Positions 40,505-51,493 are shown, numbered from the stretch's first letter. The stretch is DNA of 64,000 nucleotides from Ariolimax columbianus (GCA_036924085.1 JAVGWX010000006.1:36817533-36881532); one strand, 5' to 3'. A program made the numbers and translations. Notes: generated from the sequence alone by a model not told the origin.

Positions 40505-41690
40505 ATCATCAGCAGGTGCCCTGCCGGTTGGCATTGGTGATCATGGAGCTCCATCCGCTTCTATCACGTGTGTCGTTTACCAACTCTGTTGTTGATTGTC
40601 GCCCATGCCAATCTCTCAGGCTGTCCTGCTATCTTTCCCGTTGTCACAACATGCTCTAAGCTACCTCTTCTCATAACATGCTTGAAAAAGGATGACTGTT
40701 GTGTTCTGATCCTTACAATAAGTTGTCTTTGTGTTTGGACTGTCGTGTTCTGATCCTTGCAATAAGTTGTCTTTGTGTTTGGACTGCCTTGTTCTGATCC
40801 TTACAATAAGTTGTCTTTGTGTTTGGACTGTCGTGTTCTGATCCTTACAATAAGTTGTCTTTGTGTTTGGACTGCCTTGTTCTGATCCTTACAATAAGTT
40901 GTCTTTGTGTTTGGACTGCCTTGTTCTGATCCTTACAATAAGTTGTCTTTGTGTTTGGACTGTCGTGTTCTGATCCTTACAATAAGTTGTCTTTGTGTTT
41001 GGACTGTCGTGTTCTGATCCTTACAATAAGTTGTCTTTGTGTTTGGACTGCCTTGTTCTGATCCTTACAATAAGTTGTCTTTGTGTTTGGACTGTCGTGT
41101 TCTGATCCTTACAATAAGTTGTCTTTGTGTTTGGACTGCCTTGTTCTGATCCTTACAATAAGTTGTCTTTGTGTTTGGACTGTCGTGTTCTGATCCTTAC
41201 AATAAGTTGTCTTTGTGTTTGGACTGTCGTGTTCTGATCTTTGCAATAAGTTGTCTTTGTGCTTGGACTGTCGTGTTCTGATCTTTGCAATAAGTTGTCT
41301 TTGTGCTTGGACTGCCTTGTTCTGATCCTTACAATAAGTTGTCTTTGTGCTTGGACTGTCGTGTTCTGATCCTTGCAATAAGTTGTCTTTGTGTTTGGAC
41401 TGTCGTGTTCTGATCCTTACAATAAGTTGTCTTTGTGTTTCTTTGAGTACTGTATCATTTGTCTTTCTTGCAGTCCATGGGATCAACAACATTATTCTGT
41501 AAAATCACATATCCGTTGCTTCCTCAGATCTATGCGCTTGCTTGCTGATTGTCCAGGATTCACTGCCATATGTCAGAACTAGTTCCACTTAGCATATAAG
41601 AACTCTCCTCTTTCTCAGTTCCAGCCACAAGGTTTTGTTTCAACAATATTTCTTTCATAGTCTGCAAGACCGATTTTGCTTAATATAGGC
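40505..41690 (-). pseudogene. RTE-like LINE post-RT fragment carrying an internal array
   Basis: Antisense reads YGSESWTISKQAHR (pieced), LLIPWTARKTNDTVLKETQR, QLIVRIRTRQSK, then the array, then FFKHVMRRGSLEHVVTTGKI and AGQPERL. This matches the LINE layout ..LR.PWTARKTN..VL....RQL...IR.RQ..F.GHVMR.G.LE.....GKI.G.R.RG. The 44-bp array sits exactly between RTRQS and FFKHV. Confidence 0.75.
40697..41443 (-). repeat. 44-bp tandem array inside a LINE
   Basis: About 17 units of TGTTCTGATCCTTACAATAA, GTTGTCTTTGTGTTTGGACT and GTCG or GCCT. The GTCG and GCCT variants are interleaved, a sign of amplification of multi-unit blocks. Antisense the unit encodes part of QLIVRIRTRQSK; 44 is not a multiple of three. 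Confidence 0.95.
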
Positions 41691-41814
41691 AATCATATTG
41701 CTTATTAAAGTAGATTGCTGTCTGGAGCAGTAACAAATTTTGCTAAATGGATTGAAGTTTGGGGCAATCAAATATTTTTAAAAAATGGATTATTTTTCTT
41801 CAGCTTTCATCTTG

Positions 41815-42100
41815 AAAAGGACATTGTAACGCTGTACCGTAGTTTACAGTAAGGCTGTGATATCTGTGCCTTCTGGCCTAACACATCCGATTTTAGCTGG
41901 CTTTATTTTGGTACTGTATTTGCCTGTCCACTACAATCCCTATTCTCTCAGCCAGACTACATTAGTACAGCCTGTTTACAGGGCCGTCACTTGGAGGCAG
42001 AATAGGGTGGTTCGCGTGGTTCGCTGACCCTGATGTAATCAGCCAGCTATGACTCACTGGCTGCTGTCAGTTCATTCACTGTGATGTGTCTTTGGCCTCT
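41815..42100 (-). repeat. Old Rpt-1 subfamily, antisense
   Basis: GTAGTTTACAGTAAGGCTGT, GATATCTGTGCCTTCTGGCC, CTATTCTCTCAGCCAGACTA, GGGCCGTCACTTGGAGGCAG. Best preserved member of the old subfamily. Confidence 0.7.
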
Positions 42101-42179
42101 AAAATGGATTGAAGTTTTAAGGAATAAAATTAATTAGAAAATGGATTGAGATTTGGGGCAATTAAAAAAAAACTTTGTT

Positions 42180-42850
42180 AATATCACCTTCATTTGATGT
42201 TAATATTTTCAGTGAGCTTCACACCAACTAACCACACCGGGAAATAAATAAAACAAAACTCACGTTACACTCACAGTGCTCTCATCTAGGATGAAAAACA
42301 AACAATAGCATCGAAGAAATCACAACAAAATAAAAATGAACTTGCACAACTTTTTTAAAGCCTTTTGACCATCAGTACTGCCGCAGCTTCTATTAATTTT
42401 TACACCAACTTATAATTAAATATGTTATAAAGATTGCAGACATATGTTTCTATGTGCTTTCCTTCTGTGCAAATTAAACAAAATATAGATGATTAGTTAT
42501 CAAATGTTGTTGTAGATTCAACCAAATGAGGGTGTTTACACTCCAAAATGATGTACCCATGATTCCAAAAATTAAAAAAAGAAATGAAACAATCTTTAAT
42601 CTGTTTATTTGATTGAATGATTTATTTTTGGATGTGTATTACTCAATAGGTAAGGGAATCAAAGAATAGTAAGGCTGAAGCCTGGCAGACCTGTTGTAAG
42701 AGGCCATTAGAGGGTTTGGTGTGGACTAGCTACCCCATAGCGTAGAAGCTATAAGGACAAGAAAAGGTAATGAATGACCTCAATACTCCTAGATAGAAGA
42801 GGAATAGCTAAGTATTATTATTGCTGTGCAATTTCAATGTATTCTTCTCC
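42180..42850. other. AT-rich intergenic / possible RTE 5' UTR
   Basis: The part after about 42650 may be the untranslated leader of the RTE-like element that follows; no independent motif. Confidence 0.3.
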
Positions 42851-45660
42851 ATTCTGCTTCTAATGACCACACCAGGTCGGAGGCGATAAGTGTGCTACTG
42901 GTGGAACCATCAAACTGAGGCAAGACAAGCTCACAATAGGTACGTGGAATGTTAGAACACTGAACCCATGTGGCAAAATCAATGAGCTAACGCACGAGAT
43001 GGAGAACTACCGGTGGAACATCCTTGGTATATGCGAGGCTCGATGTAAAAGATTTGGAGAGTTTACCACGGAGGAGGGCCACAAGTTCTACTTCAGTGGC
43101 AGGGAGGACAAACATTTACACGGAGTGGGGATACTGGTGCATAAAGACACAGCCAGATGCATATTGGGTTGCCGCCCAATATCTAGCTGTTTTATCATCT
43201 TACGGCTAAAGGCAGTACCGTTTAATATTACCATAATACAGTGCTACGCACTCACTGCAGACTACGAAGATTGTGAAAAAGAGGCATTCTATAATCAACT
43301 TCAAAGTCTGATACACGAAACGCCAAAAAAAAAGACATATTGGTAGTCCAGGGTGATTGGAATGCAAAAATTGGAGAAGATGCAGTCCACGACTGGAGGG
43401 GAACATGTGGACCATACGGAAATAAAGAAACCAATGACCGGAGCCTCAGACTCCTAGAATTCGCAAGATGCAACCAGCTGTTGGTGACAAATACGTTTGG
43501 GATAAACAAGCCGTCGAGACGCTGGACATGGCATAACCCAAGCAATGAAGTGCATAGCCAGATTGATTATATACTGGTCCAGATGAGGTTCCGATCGAGC
43601 ATCAACACCGACAAAACGAGAAGTTTCCCCGGAGCTGATATAGGAAGCAACCACGATCTGGTTATGATGACCATGCGTCTGCGATTGAAGGGAGTCGCAA
43701 AGAAGGATGTGACCAGGCTAAAGTTTGACCTGGACAAACTAATGGACCCAAAAATCACCGAAGTATTCCAAGCAAGGGTGGGATAGAGATTTGCGCCACT
43801 GTTGGCTCTCAGAGAGGGACTGGATGTAGATACAGTTACAGAGTCTCTTAACGCAGCTCTCATAGATACTGCAACAGAGATCCTGGGATGCCACCAAACA
43901 AAAAAGAAGCCATGGGTGACCAAAGACATTCTAGACCTTTGTGATAAAAGAAAGTCACTGAAAAAACACAATCACCCACCGGAGGAGGTCGGCAGTTATA
44001 AAGAGGTCAAGAAAGCCATACAACAAAAGATGAGAGAGGTGAAAGAAGCGTGGATATGTGAGCAATGCGCAAACATTGAAGAGAGATTAAACAGAAATGA
44101 TGCTAAAGGAGCATACACGGTAGTCAAAGAACTGGTAACACCAAGACAAAGCAGGAACCTTATGATCCATGATAAAAGCGGCAAGTGTCTCATTGAGGGA
44201 AATGACGTACTGGCAAGATGGACAGAGTACTGTTCCGAGCTATACAACTATGAAGGGCGAAACAAACCTGAGAAAACATCCCCCCCCCCCCCCCCACAAC
44301 ACCAACAAATATAGAGGATAACCAACTGATAACGAAGGAAGAGGTAATTGCAGCGGTAAAGACATTGAGAAGAAGGAAGGCGGCCGGCGTGGACAATATA
44401 CCAGCAGAGCTCTTACAAGCAGGTGGAGAGGTAGGGGTGGAAGGCCTGACACACATCTGTAACAAAATATGGGCGACAGGAAACTGGCCGGACTTATGGA
44501 CGAAATCTGTAGTTATACCGCTACATAAGTCTGGAAACCTAAAGCTGTGCCAAAATTACAGAACAATAAGCCTCATTAGCCACCATAGCAAGGTCATGCT
44601 TAGATTAATCCTCGACCGATTGAAACCCCAAGCAGAGAACATTATTGCCGAGGAGCAAGCAGGGTTCAGACAGGGAAGAAGCACTACAGAACAGATATTT
44701 AATTTAAGGCTGCTAAGCGAGAAATATCTAGAACAGCAGCAAACACTGTATCACGTGTTTGTGGATTTTAAGAAGGCGTTTGATAGAGTATGGCATAAAG
44801 CGCTTTGGGCAACCATGAGGATGTATAATATCAACGGAAATATTATAACGGTCCTTGAACACCTGTATAACAAGGCGTCTAGTGCAGTTCTTGTGAATGG
44901 GAGGCGGAGACTGGTTTCGCACATCAGTTGGTGTGAGACAGGGGTGTACACTCTCTCCAACTCTTTTCAATATATTCCTTGAAGTAATTATGAGTGAGGC
45001 ATTTGGAGGTCACGTTGGTACTGTCAAGATAGGGGGCCGAACGATTACCAACCTTCGTTTTGCAGATGATATCGACGGGTTGGCGGGTTCAGAAGCAGAA
45101 CTCCAGGAATGGGTCAGAAGGCTCGATGAAACAGCTCTTGACTATGGTATGGAGATAAACGCTGGAAAGACAAAATTAATGACCAACAACGCTACAGGCT
45201 TCAACAGCAAGATAAAAGCTAACGGTCAGGAACTCGAAGTGGTTGACTGTTTTAAATATCTTGGGTCGATTGTCAGTGATGAGGGATCAAAATGTGAAGT
45301 GTTGGCCAGAATAGCACAGACAATAGCGGCGCTTGCACGGCGTAACAAAATCTGGCAAGATAAACGGTTAGCACTACGCACGAAAATCAGATTAATGCGT
45401 TCACTGGTCCTGTCAATATTCCTCTATGCGTGTGAGACATAGACAGTTACAGCTGACCTTCAACGAAGGATACAGGCTTTGGAGATGAAATGTTTCCGAA
45501 GACTTTTAAACGTCACGTACAAAGATCGAGTTACAAACGAGGAAATTCGAGATAGAATTACAACGGCAATAGGGCCTTTCGAAGACCTCTTGGCAACTGT
45601 CAGAAGAAGGAAACTCACTTGGTACGGTCACATATCGAATTGCGCCATGTGTGGACGTCC
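42851..45660 (+). mobile_element. RTE-like retrotransposon, nearly complete but inactivated
   Basis: Apurinic endonuclease-like domain first: IGTWNVRTL, WNILGICEARC, GVGILVHKD, VVQGDWNAKIGED, INKPSRRWTWHNPSN, SQIDYILVQM, GSNHDLVMM. Then the linker [13 protein letters not shown], and [122 protein letters not shown]. Breaks: frameshifts at an A run (43322-43331), at a C run (44280-44296) and near 44905; stops at about 43785 (GGA TAG) and 45440. It is cut after KLTWYGHIS, so the last ~80 residues and the 3' UTR are missing. Nucleic-acid-level decay is slight, so it died recently. The clade is assigned by eye. Confidence 0.9.
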
Positions 45661-45718
45661 TTAGTAGCAGTTTGTGATCATTTGTTTTTGAGCACTTGCT
45701 AGTTGTTTACTGTCCATA

Positions 45719-45900
45719 TACGAGGCGTGTTCAAATGAAACCGGACCTAACTGCAATAAGTGAACATATGTACAATGCGCATGATGACGTCACTTCTGGT
45801 GCAAACAGCACTTGGGCTCGTAGGAGCTTACGTTTTATTTTTAGGCCAAGTGCGTTGGACCAGCTGTTGTAAGCCTGTGTTGTAAGATTTATTTTATTTA
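45719..45900 (+). mobile_element. Mariner-like terminal fragment
   Basis: TA followed by CGAGGCGTGTTCAAATGAAA then CCGGACC matches the style of mariner terminal inverted repeats (TA-CGAGG.GTGTTCAAA). The opposite terminus and transposase are not found, so only one end remains. Confidence 0.45.
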
Positions 45901-46199
45901 ATCTATCGGCCTGATAACGCCCTCGTGCCTTGTAACCATGTCTTCGCGTGCAGGGGTAGTTGATACGATGGTATCATCTAATCTTTTAACTTGATATGTG
46001 TTCGGCACACGTAGTAGTTTTCGAAATATTTACAATGTCATGGTTTTTTATTTTTATCTCACCAGATTTCTGTTTCTGTTTCTAAGAATCGACGTCACTG
46101 CACTCCGGGCATACCCATAGGTGCTCAGTTTCTCTCATCAAAATTGCGTAAGGTATGGATGTCACCAGGTGACACCGATTATGTTTACCAAACATTTAA
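45901..46199. other. No recognised feature
   Basis: Sequence between the mariner-like end and LINE-C; nothing recognised. Confidence 0.35.
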
Positions 46200-47055
46200 T
46201 TCCACACGATATTATATAATGATAAACTGCCAGAGCTTACAAAGTATTAAGAGAACTAAAAGTCCAGAGAAGGGTAGTGCTACAGTGTATACTATCACAC
46301 TGTAGCACACCAGGAAATGAGATAACAGACAGATTGACAAAGAAGGAGTAACACGAGCTCAAAAAGAATAAACAATCACCTTGCAAGAAAAGAAGACCCA
46401 TATCAAAGCCATAGGAAAAGTCGGCCAAAGGATAGACAATTATCTCTGCTTTGATCGAGCGGAGCAAGTGATTCTGTACGGCTAGAGCACGGGACATTGA
46501 ATGACCACTTACAAGGGCTAATATTGTCTCCATCACCAATGTGTTTCTGCAGACAATCAGTATAGACATGCGAACATATCCTGCAAGAATATTATATTTT
46601 AGCCAACTGCGTACTGAGCCCCGGCCCACATAAATGAGCCTCCACACAAAGCTGTTTGCTAGTCTTAGTTAACTTACCCCTACATCAACCTTTGTCTAGA
46701 GAACTGGCCTTCGCGTGTAAAGTAAAGTAACCCATACCATTACTTCCGTAGTGGTGTAAGGTGTTAACGATCTCATATTTCAAAGGCTTGGTCATACGAG
46801 GGCGGTAGCCATCTCCTCTCCCTCGCCGCTTTTACTTCTCGGACTGAACCGGTACTCATTTAAGGCTGGGTCGACCCTGGAGCCATTGCGGTCTGAAAAA
46901 ATATTACCGCCTCAACTGGGGAATGAACCCAGGACCACTCAGATGCGAAGCCAATGCGCTAACCACTGCGCTACGCGGCTACCTTCGCGTGTAGAAGTAG
47001 TAAATAGACGTGGTGAACGAGAAGAAGAAGAAGAAGAAGAAGAAGAAGAAGAAAG
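46200..47055 (+). pseudogene. LINE-C 3' half with nested SINE
   Basis: Follows the 20.63-21.24 kb LINE-C copy: AAACTGCCAGAGCTTACAAA, AGGGTAGTGCTACAGTGTAT, CAATCACCTTGCAAGAAAAG, ATCCTGCAAGAATATTATAT, then GAGAACTGGCCTTCGCGTGT, interrupted by a SINE and resumed at 46982. Ends in a (GAA)n run of about 30 bp at 47022-47053. Confidence 0.75.
46720..46981 (-). mobile_element. SINE-2 with 12-bp TSD, antisense
   Basis: Antisense head GTAGCGCAGTGGTTAGCGCA (A box) and CCTGGGTTCATTCCCC (B box) show tRNA ancestry. The body CCAGGGTCGACCCAGCC..AAATGAGTACCGG is shared with SINE-2. Flanked by CCTTCGCGTGTA at 46708-46719 and 46982-46993. Confidence 0.85.
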
Positions 47056-47160
47056 CATGTAATATATCTCTTGTGCCTCGGACAAAGACCATGCTCGATA
47101 GTAGCAGCAAAGAGCTGGTATACATATGCTGTTTGTGAGCAGTTATTTTGTAACCAATCT

Positions 47161-47474
47161 ACTACCAGTTGAACAGAAGAGAGCAGGTCGTGGTCTTCAG
47201 ACTCCGCACATGCTACAACAGACTGAGGTACCATCTATTCAATAAACTGAAGATAGGTGCTACTGACGAATGCACCTGTGGTACAGGGAAAATGTCCCCC
47301 GAATATCTGCTGTAAAATTACCCGACATACGAGGACCAGAGAAAGCACATGTGGCCATCACCAGTGCCCACACTAGACAAGCTCTATGGCAGTGTCGACA
47401 GCCTCAGGATGACAGCTGCTTTCTTCAAACAAATTCAAGTTGACGTCTGACAGCGTACGAAGAAGAAGAAGACG
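47161..47474 (+). mobile_element. LINE-A 3' end with 15-bp TSD
   Basis: Encodes YQLNRREQ-type [19 protein letters not shown] and the zinc knuckle CTCGTGKM, then the 3' UTR and (GAA)n. Flanked by TTTTGTAACCAATCT at 47146-47160 and 47475-47489. One nonsense change in the knuckle region. Confidence 0.92.
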
Positions 47475-47489
47475 TTTTGTAACCAATCT

Positions 47490-47804
47490 GATATTTGGAT
47501 TTTTTTTAGTAGAAGCAACAGTGCATTTGATAAATGTCACCACAATGCCTTTTTGGCATCCAGTTTCAATTCTCATATAGACGTTCCATTGTCCGTAAAA
47601 TTGCTTCTAAAGTAAACTTATTTGAACTTTTGGACCCGTTTAAGTTTGTTGATATTTTCTGCTTCATAGTTTCCGCCTGTGATGTGCTAATCTTCAAAAT
47701 ATACGTGTGCTTCAGACTAGAGTAGATCCACTGCCACACTGAGTCATAAGAGGCGACAAACAGTGTGGCCTAATGCCTATATAGTAGAAAACTCTACAGC
47801 TCAT
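47490..47804. other. Intergenic, no feature
   Basis: No recognised element. Confidence 0.4.
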
Positions 47805-48511
47805 TACATTGCCCAATCTTTAATTCGCAGCACAGTGAATGAGCTGACAGCTGCCATATTGCTGATCGCATCCCGGTAAGCGAATCAGAGCTGACCAAGA
47901 CCGCTTTCTGCCTCCCCGTGGTCATTGTGGATAACAGACTGCAACAGAGCAGACTGGCTAAGAAAAAGGGATCGAAGAGGGAAGGCTTACCAGTACTCCA
48001 AAATGCTTGCTGAGGTGGGATGTGTCGAACCGAAAGGTGCAAATATCGTAGTCAAGCTGTAAACTGTGACGCAACGCATTCCGTTCTCCATACTGCATCC
48101 TGCTTTTTTACAAAGCTCTTTTCAGGGCTTGGTAGCGTGAGTTTCTTCTTCTTCTTTTTCGTTCGTTCTCAATCTCCCGCTACCAAACCCTGAAAGCCCT
48201 TAAGTAGCAGAATGTAGTCCAGAGAACGGAATGCGCTGTGTCGTAGTTTACAGCTTGACTGCGATATTTGCACCTTTCGGTCCAACACTTTTTTGAGTAC
48301 CGGGTTAGCATTCCCTCTTCGATCCCTTCTCATTAGCCAGTCTGCCCTGCTGCAGCCTGTTATCCCGGATCACCGCGTGAAGGTGTAGAAGGGTCTTGGT
48401 AGCTCTGGTTCGCTGGCCCTGACGCTAGCAGTCAGCTATGGGTCGCTGACCACTGCAGCTCATGCGCTGCTCGGCATCTTGATCCCTAGCGTGAGTTTGA
48501 GAACGAACGAT
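47805..48511 (+). repeat. Intermediate-age Rpt-1 copy interrupted by a young Rpt-1
   Basis: Left part 47805-48144 runs from GCACAGTGAATGAGCTGACA to GGTAGCGTGAGTTT. The right stub GAGAACGAACGATT ends at about 48511. A young antisense copy sits between. Confidence 0.85.
48145..48486 (-). mobile_element. Rpt-1 nested in Rpt-1, antisense, with TSD
   Basis: 342-bp young copy flanked by TAGCGTGAGTTT at 48133-48144 and 48487-48498. Host and guest are in opposite orientation, creating a ~300-bp imperfect inverted repeat. Confidence 0.93.
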
Positions 48512-48725
48512 TAAGACTCGAGGATCATCTTTACAACAGAATGAGTCAGATGACAGGTGTCCATGTGGGAAGCATACCATGACCCGTGGAACACATCCTA
48601 CAAAGCTGTCTTATCGTACAGGAAGAGAGAGGACAATACTGGCCTCGCGAGACAGATGAGAGATACAAGCTGTACGGAGATAAAACAGCCTTACAAACAA
48701 CAGTATCTTTTGTGAGAGAAATTAG
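48512..48725 (+). mobile_element. LINE-B 3' end
   Basis: Reads [40 protein letters not shown] and RETDERYKLYGDKTALQTTV; the zinc-knuckle C-terminus of LINE-B in the sense orientation. Confidence 0.8.
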
Positions 48726-48739
48726 ACTATGGCATTACA

Positions 48740-49020
48740 AAAAATAAATACAGCCTCCTACAAGAACAAGAGGACACGGCCAGAAATTAATTAAAGAGAG
48801 GTCCAGATTAGATACCACGAAATAATTTTTTAGCCAGAGAGTGGTGAATTCTTAATGGCATGCATTACCGCATGAAATAGTGGAGACAGGGTTAATTAGT
48901 GCATTCAAGAATAGATTGGATGGGTATAGTTATTTTTAGAACAATTGAATTTAAAAGAAAATGGTTGTATACAGACTATGCAGTCTTCTAAACCAGTATA
49001 AAGACGTTAAGTATGACTTG
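48740..49020 (+). mobile_element. CR1-like LINE 3' end
   Basis: CAGCCTCCTACAAGAACAAG, AGGACACGGCCAGAAATTAA, then AAATGGTTGTATACAGACTA and AACCAGTATAAAGACGTTAA. Diverged relative to the 34.7-kb copy. Confidence 0.8.
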
Positions 49021-49449
49021 AGTTAAACCGTGACGCTGATCTGAGGTTGAACGAAGAGCAAATACCAAGTTTTAAAGCTATTAGCAGATAAACATTCTGA
49101 CAATTCTACACCTCACGTTATTGCTGTTCGCCTGAAGAAATTATGTATTATAGCAGTCTGGTCTACATGTGGGGATCGACATAGTGATCCTCATAGTGGG
49201 GAACCGACAGAGAATCATAGCATTGCACTATTGCTAGGTGAACCCATGCCAGCTAAAAGTCACTGTAACTTGCAACGAAAGATACATCGTCAAGAGTGAA
49301 GAATTTAGCACAACAACTACAATTAAATAAAATTAGGTAGGCGCAGAGATACACCATTTGAGAAACACTGTTTTAGAAAAAGAAAAACCGTAGAAAATAT
49401 GTATGAACTGTTTTATAACATAAGCATGGTTAACCCTTTCCTCGGTGTT

Positions 49450-49565
49450 CATTGGTTAGTAACAATACACTATCCAATGGTTTTGTTCCGCTATTTTTAT
49501 TAACTGAGTAAACCTAAATTTAAGTAACTGAGTAATCGTAAGGGCATGTCAGCTGTGTATTTAAA
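49450..49565 (+). promoter_or_regulatory. Putative Pol II promoter of module copy 1
   Basis: Two CCAAT boxes in opposite orientation 18 bp apart, and a TATA-like element about 80 bp downstream. The same arrangement occurs at 59101-59188. No transcript evidence. Confidence 0.5.
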
Positions 49566-49650
49566 CGACAACATCACTATCGTTAAACAGATCAGCGTCA
49601 AGGACAGAAGCCACATTTAGCCAGCGCCCCTGTTTTCCAGACCGACCAGT

Positions 49651-49701
49651 ATGACTTTTACTGTCGACTGGAAGCAGGTGCTGTCACATCGCCCGATATG
49701 A
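49651..49701 (+). CDS. Conserved 16-residue micro-ORF, copy 1
   Basis: ATG to TGA, 17 codons. Residues 5-16 (VDWKQVLSHRPI) are identical in the second copy while the first codons differ. It lies about 90 bp after the TATA box, as a leader ORF would. Could be an upstream ORF or simply conserved DNA. Confidence 0.35.
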   Translation: MTFTVDWKQVLSHRPI

Positions 49702-49918
49702 CACTCTACATCGAGAATCTGATACTCAAAAATTAAAGCTTACTTCGTAACCTCTGGAACGTTCAAGTTTCAGACTACTGGATTGTTAGAGATTGACTGT
49801 TCAATGTAAAGAACGTGTCAAACCCTCTTTCATTCCCGGTTGCCAGGCGACACCTACACCCTTAGCAACCCCGCAAACACCTTTTAAAGGTGCTTTGGGG
49901 TGGGTATGGTGCTCCCTG

Positions 49919-50013
49919 GTGACCACCGAAACTACGCTACAGACCTACCTGTTCGATTTGGAAACATCTTCAAATCGTGTTATCAGAGGTCTTTGTGTAG
50001 TTCTGGTGGTCAC
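49919..50013 (+). ncRNA. Candidate structured RNA / hairpin, copy 1
   Basis: Arms GTGACCACCGAAACTAC and GTAGTTCTGGTGGTCAC close the stem; AGACCT/AGGTCT, CTG/CAG and CGATTTG/CAAATCG extend it to a 10-nt loop at 49961-49970. Internal loops interrupt it. The total of about 95 nt is miRNA-precursor-like in size but somewhat long. I recognise no known miRNA seed. Confidence 0.45.
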
Positions 50014-50774
50014 GGGATTGACGTCAGATTGCTGTTACAGTGTTACTTTGATCTACATTCTCAAATACAGGACCGTCTTTGTCAAAACTACAATTTATGC
50101 AACATTTCCTTCAGCTACCTTTAGCAGTCTAATGTAACATTTCCTTCAGCTACCTCAAGCAGTCTAATGGGACATTTTAATCAGCTGTCTGAAGCAGTCT
50201 AATGTGACATTTGCATCAGTTATCTAAAGCACTCTAAAGTACTATTTTCATCTACTTTCTAAATCACCAGACGCTGCCAAATTCCTTAAATTCTTCTCAT
50301 TTATCTAAAAATTGTCATTACCTATATATAACACAACCCCATACTCATTTCCTTCATCATCAGATCTTAGTGCTTTATTTACGCCGTCTTTACTATTCTT
50401 TCATTAAACATATCTGTAACATCTATCATCAAAAACAAAACTGCACATGTATGGCTTTATTGTTCAGTGTCTTAAATTGATGAAGAAGTAAAGAAGTCTA
50501 GAAACATATTTTCTTTTCCAGGTGAAATGCTGCGTTCTCAGAAATGTAGTGGATTTACAGATATCATACATGTACCTACCATGGGGAACAGATCGTATAG
50601 AAATGTATTGAAGGCTGACGGCACCAAGATTAAATGCATTACTACTCACTAAGATCAACGACACAGCCAAGGCATTTGAAATCAGGATAAAAAATAATTA
50701 AGTAAAGTGGAAATTCAGCAGAATTAACCGCTGGTTGGAAATTGGGTTTTTCAAAACTCCATTGTACTAAGCCA

Positions 50775-50890
50775 CCGCCTGTGAGAGGTGGGGTGGCCAG
50801 TGCCCATCCTTGCTGTTTTTACTTTCTCTAACTCTTGCGTCAGATACCCATTTACAGCTGGGTTGACTGAAGAACCGAGGCACACTGTTA
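50775..50890 (-). repeat. SINE-2 body-like fragment
   Basis: Antisense GCCTCGGTTCTTCAGTCAAC and CCAGCTGTAAATGGGTATC match the SINE-2 body. No tRNA-like head remains. Confidence 0.4.
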
Positions 50891-50929
50891 CCACAGAAAA
50901 TAGTGAATGTCTCGCTATGAACTCAGCTA

Positions 50930-50957
50930 ACCCCCCCCCCCCCCCCCCCCCCCCCCG
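50930..50957. repeat. Poly-C tract
   Basis: About 25 C. Confidence 0.95.
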
Positions 50958-51303
50958 ACCCGAAAGTAGGATAGATCTAGTAAAGCAAAAGTTATGGTGA
51001 CAGCCAAATAAACATGAAGATTAAATTTCGGCGTCGAGAGAATAACGCAGATGCTTTAATTTTTTTGGGACAAAAAAAAATATATTACAGAGGATTGCCT
51101 TTGTGAGTTTCAAATTATAACTAGGGTCACAGTAGTAAAAATATAAATGCATTTCGTGGGGAAACAAAAATTTCTTACAAAAAACATCACTATTAAGCTT
51201 CGGAAATAATAATCACAATACATATTTGACCAGTAGAATTACAATGCTTTGAGACATGGATTCCAAATACAAAGGATGAAAAGATAAAGCTTGAGAGATG
51301 TGT
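50958..51303. other. Intergenic, no feature
   Basis: AT-rich, nothing recognised. Confidence 0.4.
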
Positions 51304-51321
51304 GGGGGGGGGGGGGGGGGG
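51304..51321. repeat. Poly-G tract
   Basis: Run of about 18 G. Confidence 0.95.
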
Positions 51322-51339
51322 CGTGGCGGGGGAGGGCAT

Positions 51340-51485
51340 CGCAGGATGCAATGAGTGAGCTGGACAGAAAAAAAATCAAACGAACAAGTGATAAAAGGTA
51401 TAAGATCACATAGACAATTAACGATTGGTATACAAATAGGTAGATTGTCTTGGCTGGGTCATATCACGAAACCTACTGTTGAACA
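51340..51485 (+). pseudogene. RTE-like LINE fragment
   Basis: Reads MSWTEKKSNEQVIKGIRSHR then QLTIGIQIGRLSWLGHIT, the ISWTD.K.NE.VL......R.L...I..R.L.WLGHI.R segment of RTE-like elements. Confidence 0.65.
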
Positions 51486-51493
51486 TACCATAA

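Larger units (their letters stand above)
40385..42175 (+). repeat. AT-rich ~40-bp diverged array, split in three
   Basis: Degenerate units of the type AAATGGATTGAGGTTTGGGG then CAATNAAATTTGTTA lie at 40385-40503, 41695-41800 and 42105-42175. The gaps hold an antisense LINE and an old Rpt-1, so the array predates both. Confidence 0.5.
49195..50645 (+). other. Duplicated promoter/stem-loop module, copy 1
   Basis: Similar to 58805-60390 over its length, with the strongest identity at 49640-50020. Order: opposed CCAAT boxes (49450-49455 CATTGG, 49474-49479 CCAATG), TATA-like TATTTAAA (49558-49565) and a 17-codon ORF (49651-49701). Three stem-loops follow: GGTTGC/GCAACC about 49838-49869, CACCTTT/AAAGGTG about 49877-49891, and a long one at 49919-50013. 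Towards the 3' end a pyrimidine tract with CTTTTCCAG at about 50510-50520 looks like a splice acceptor in both copies. Not recognised as any known gene or element. Confidence 0.6.

Noticed and set aside
41109..41492. 127-codon minus-strand ORF
   Set aside because: Translation of the 44-bp array; frame persists only because the unit lacks stops.
49919..50013. Assignment of the hairpin to a known microRNA family
   Set aside because: Neither arm matches a seed I know with confidence, and the stem has large internal loops; left as a candidate structured RNA.
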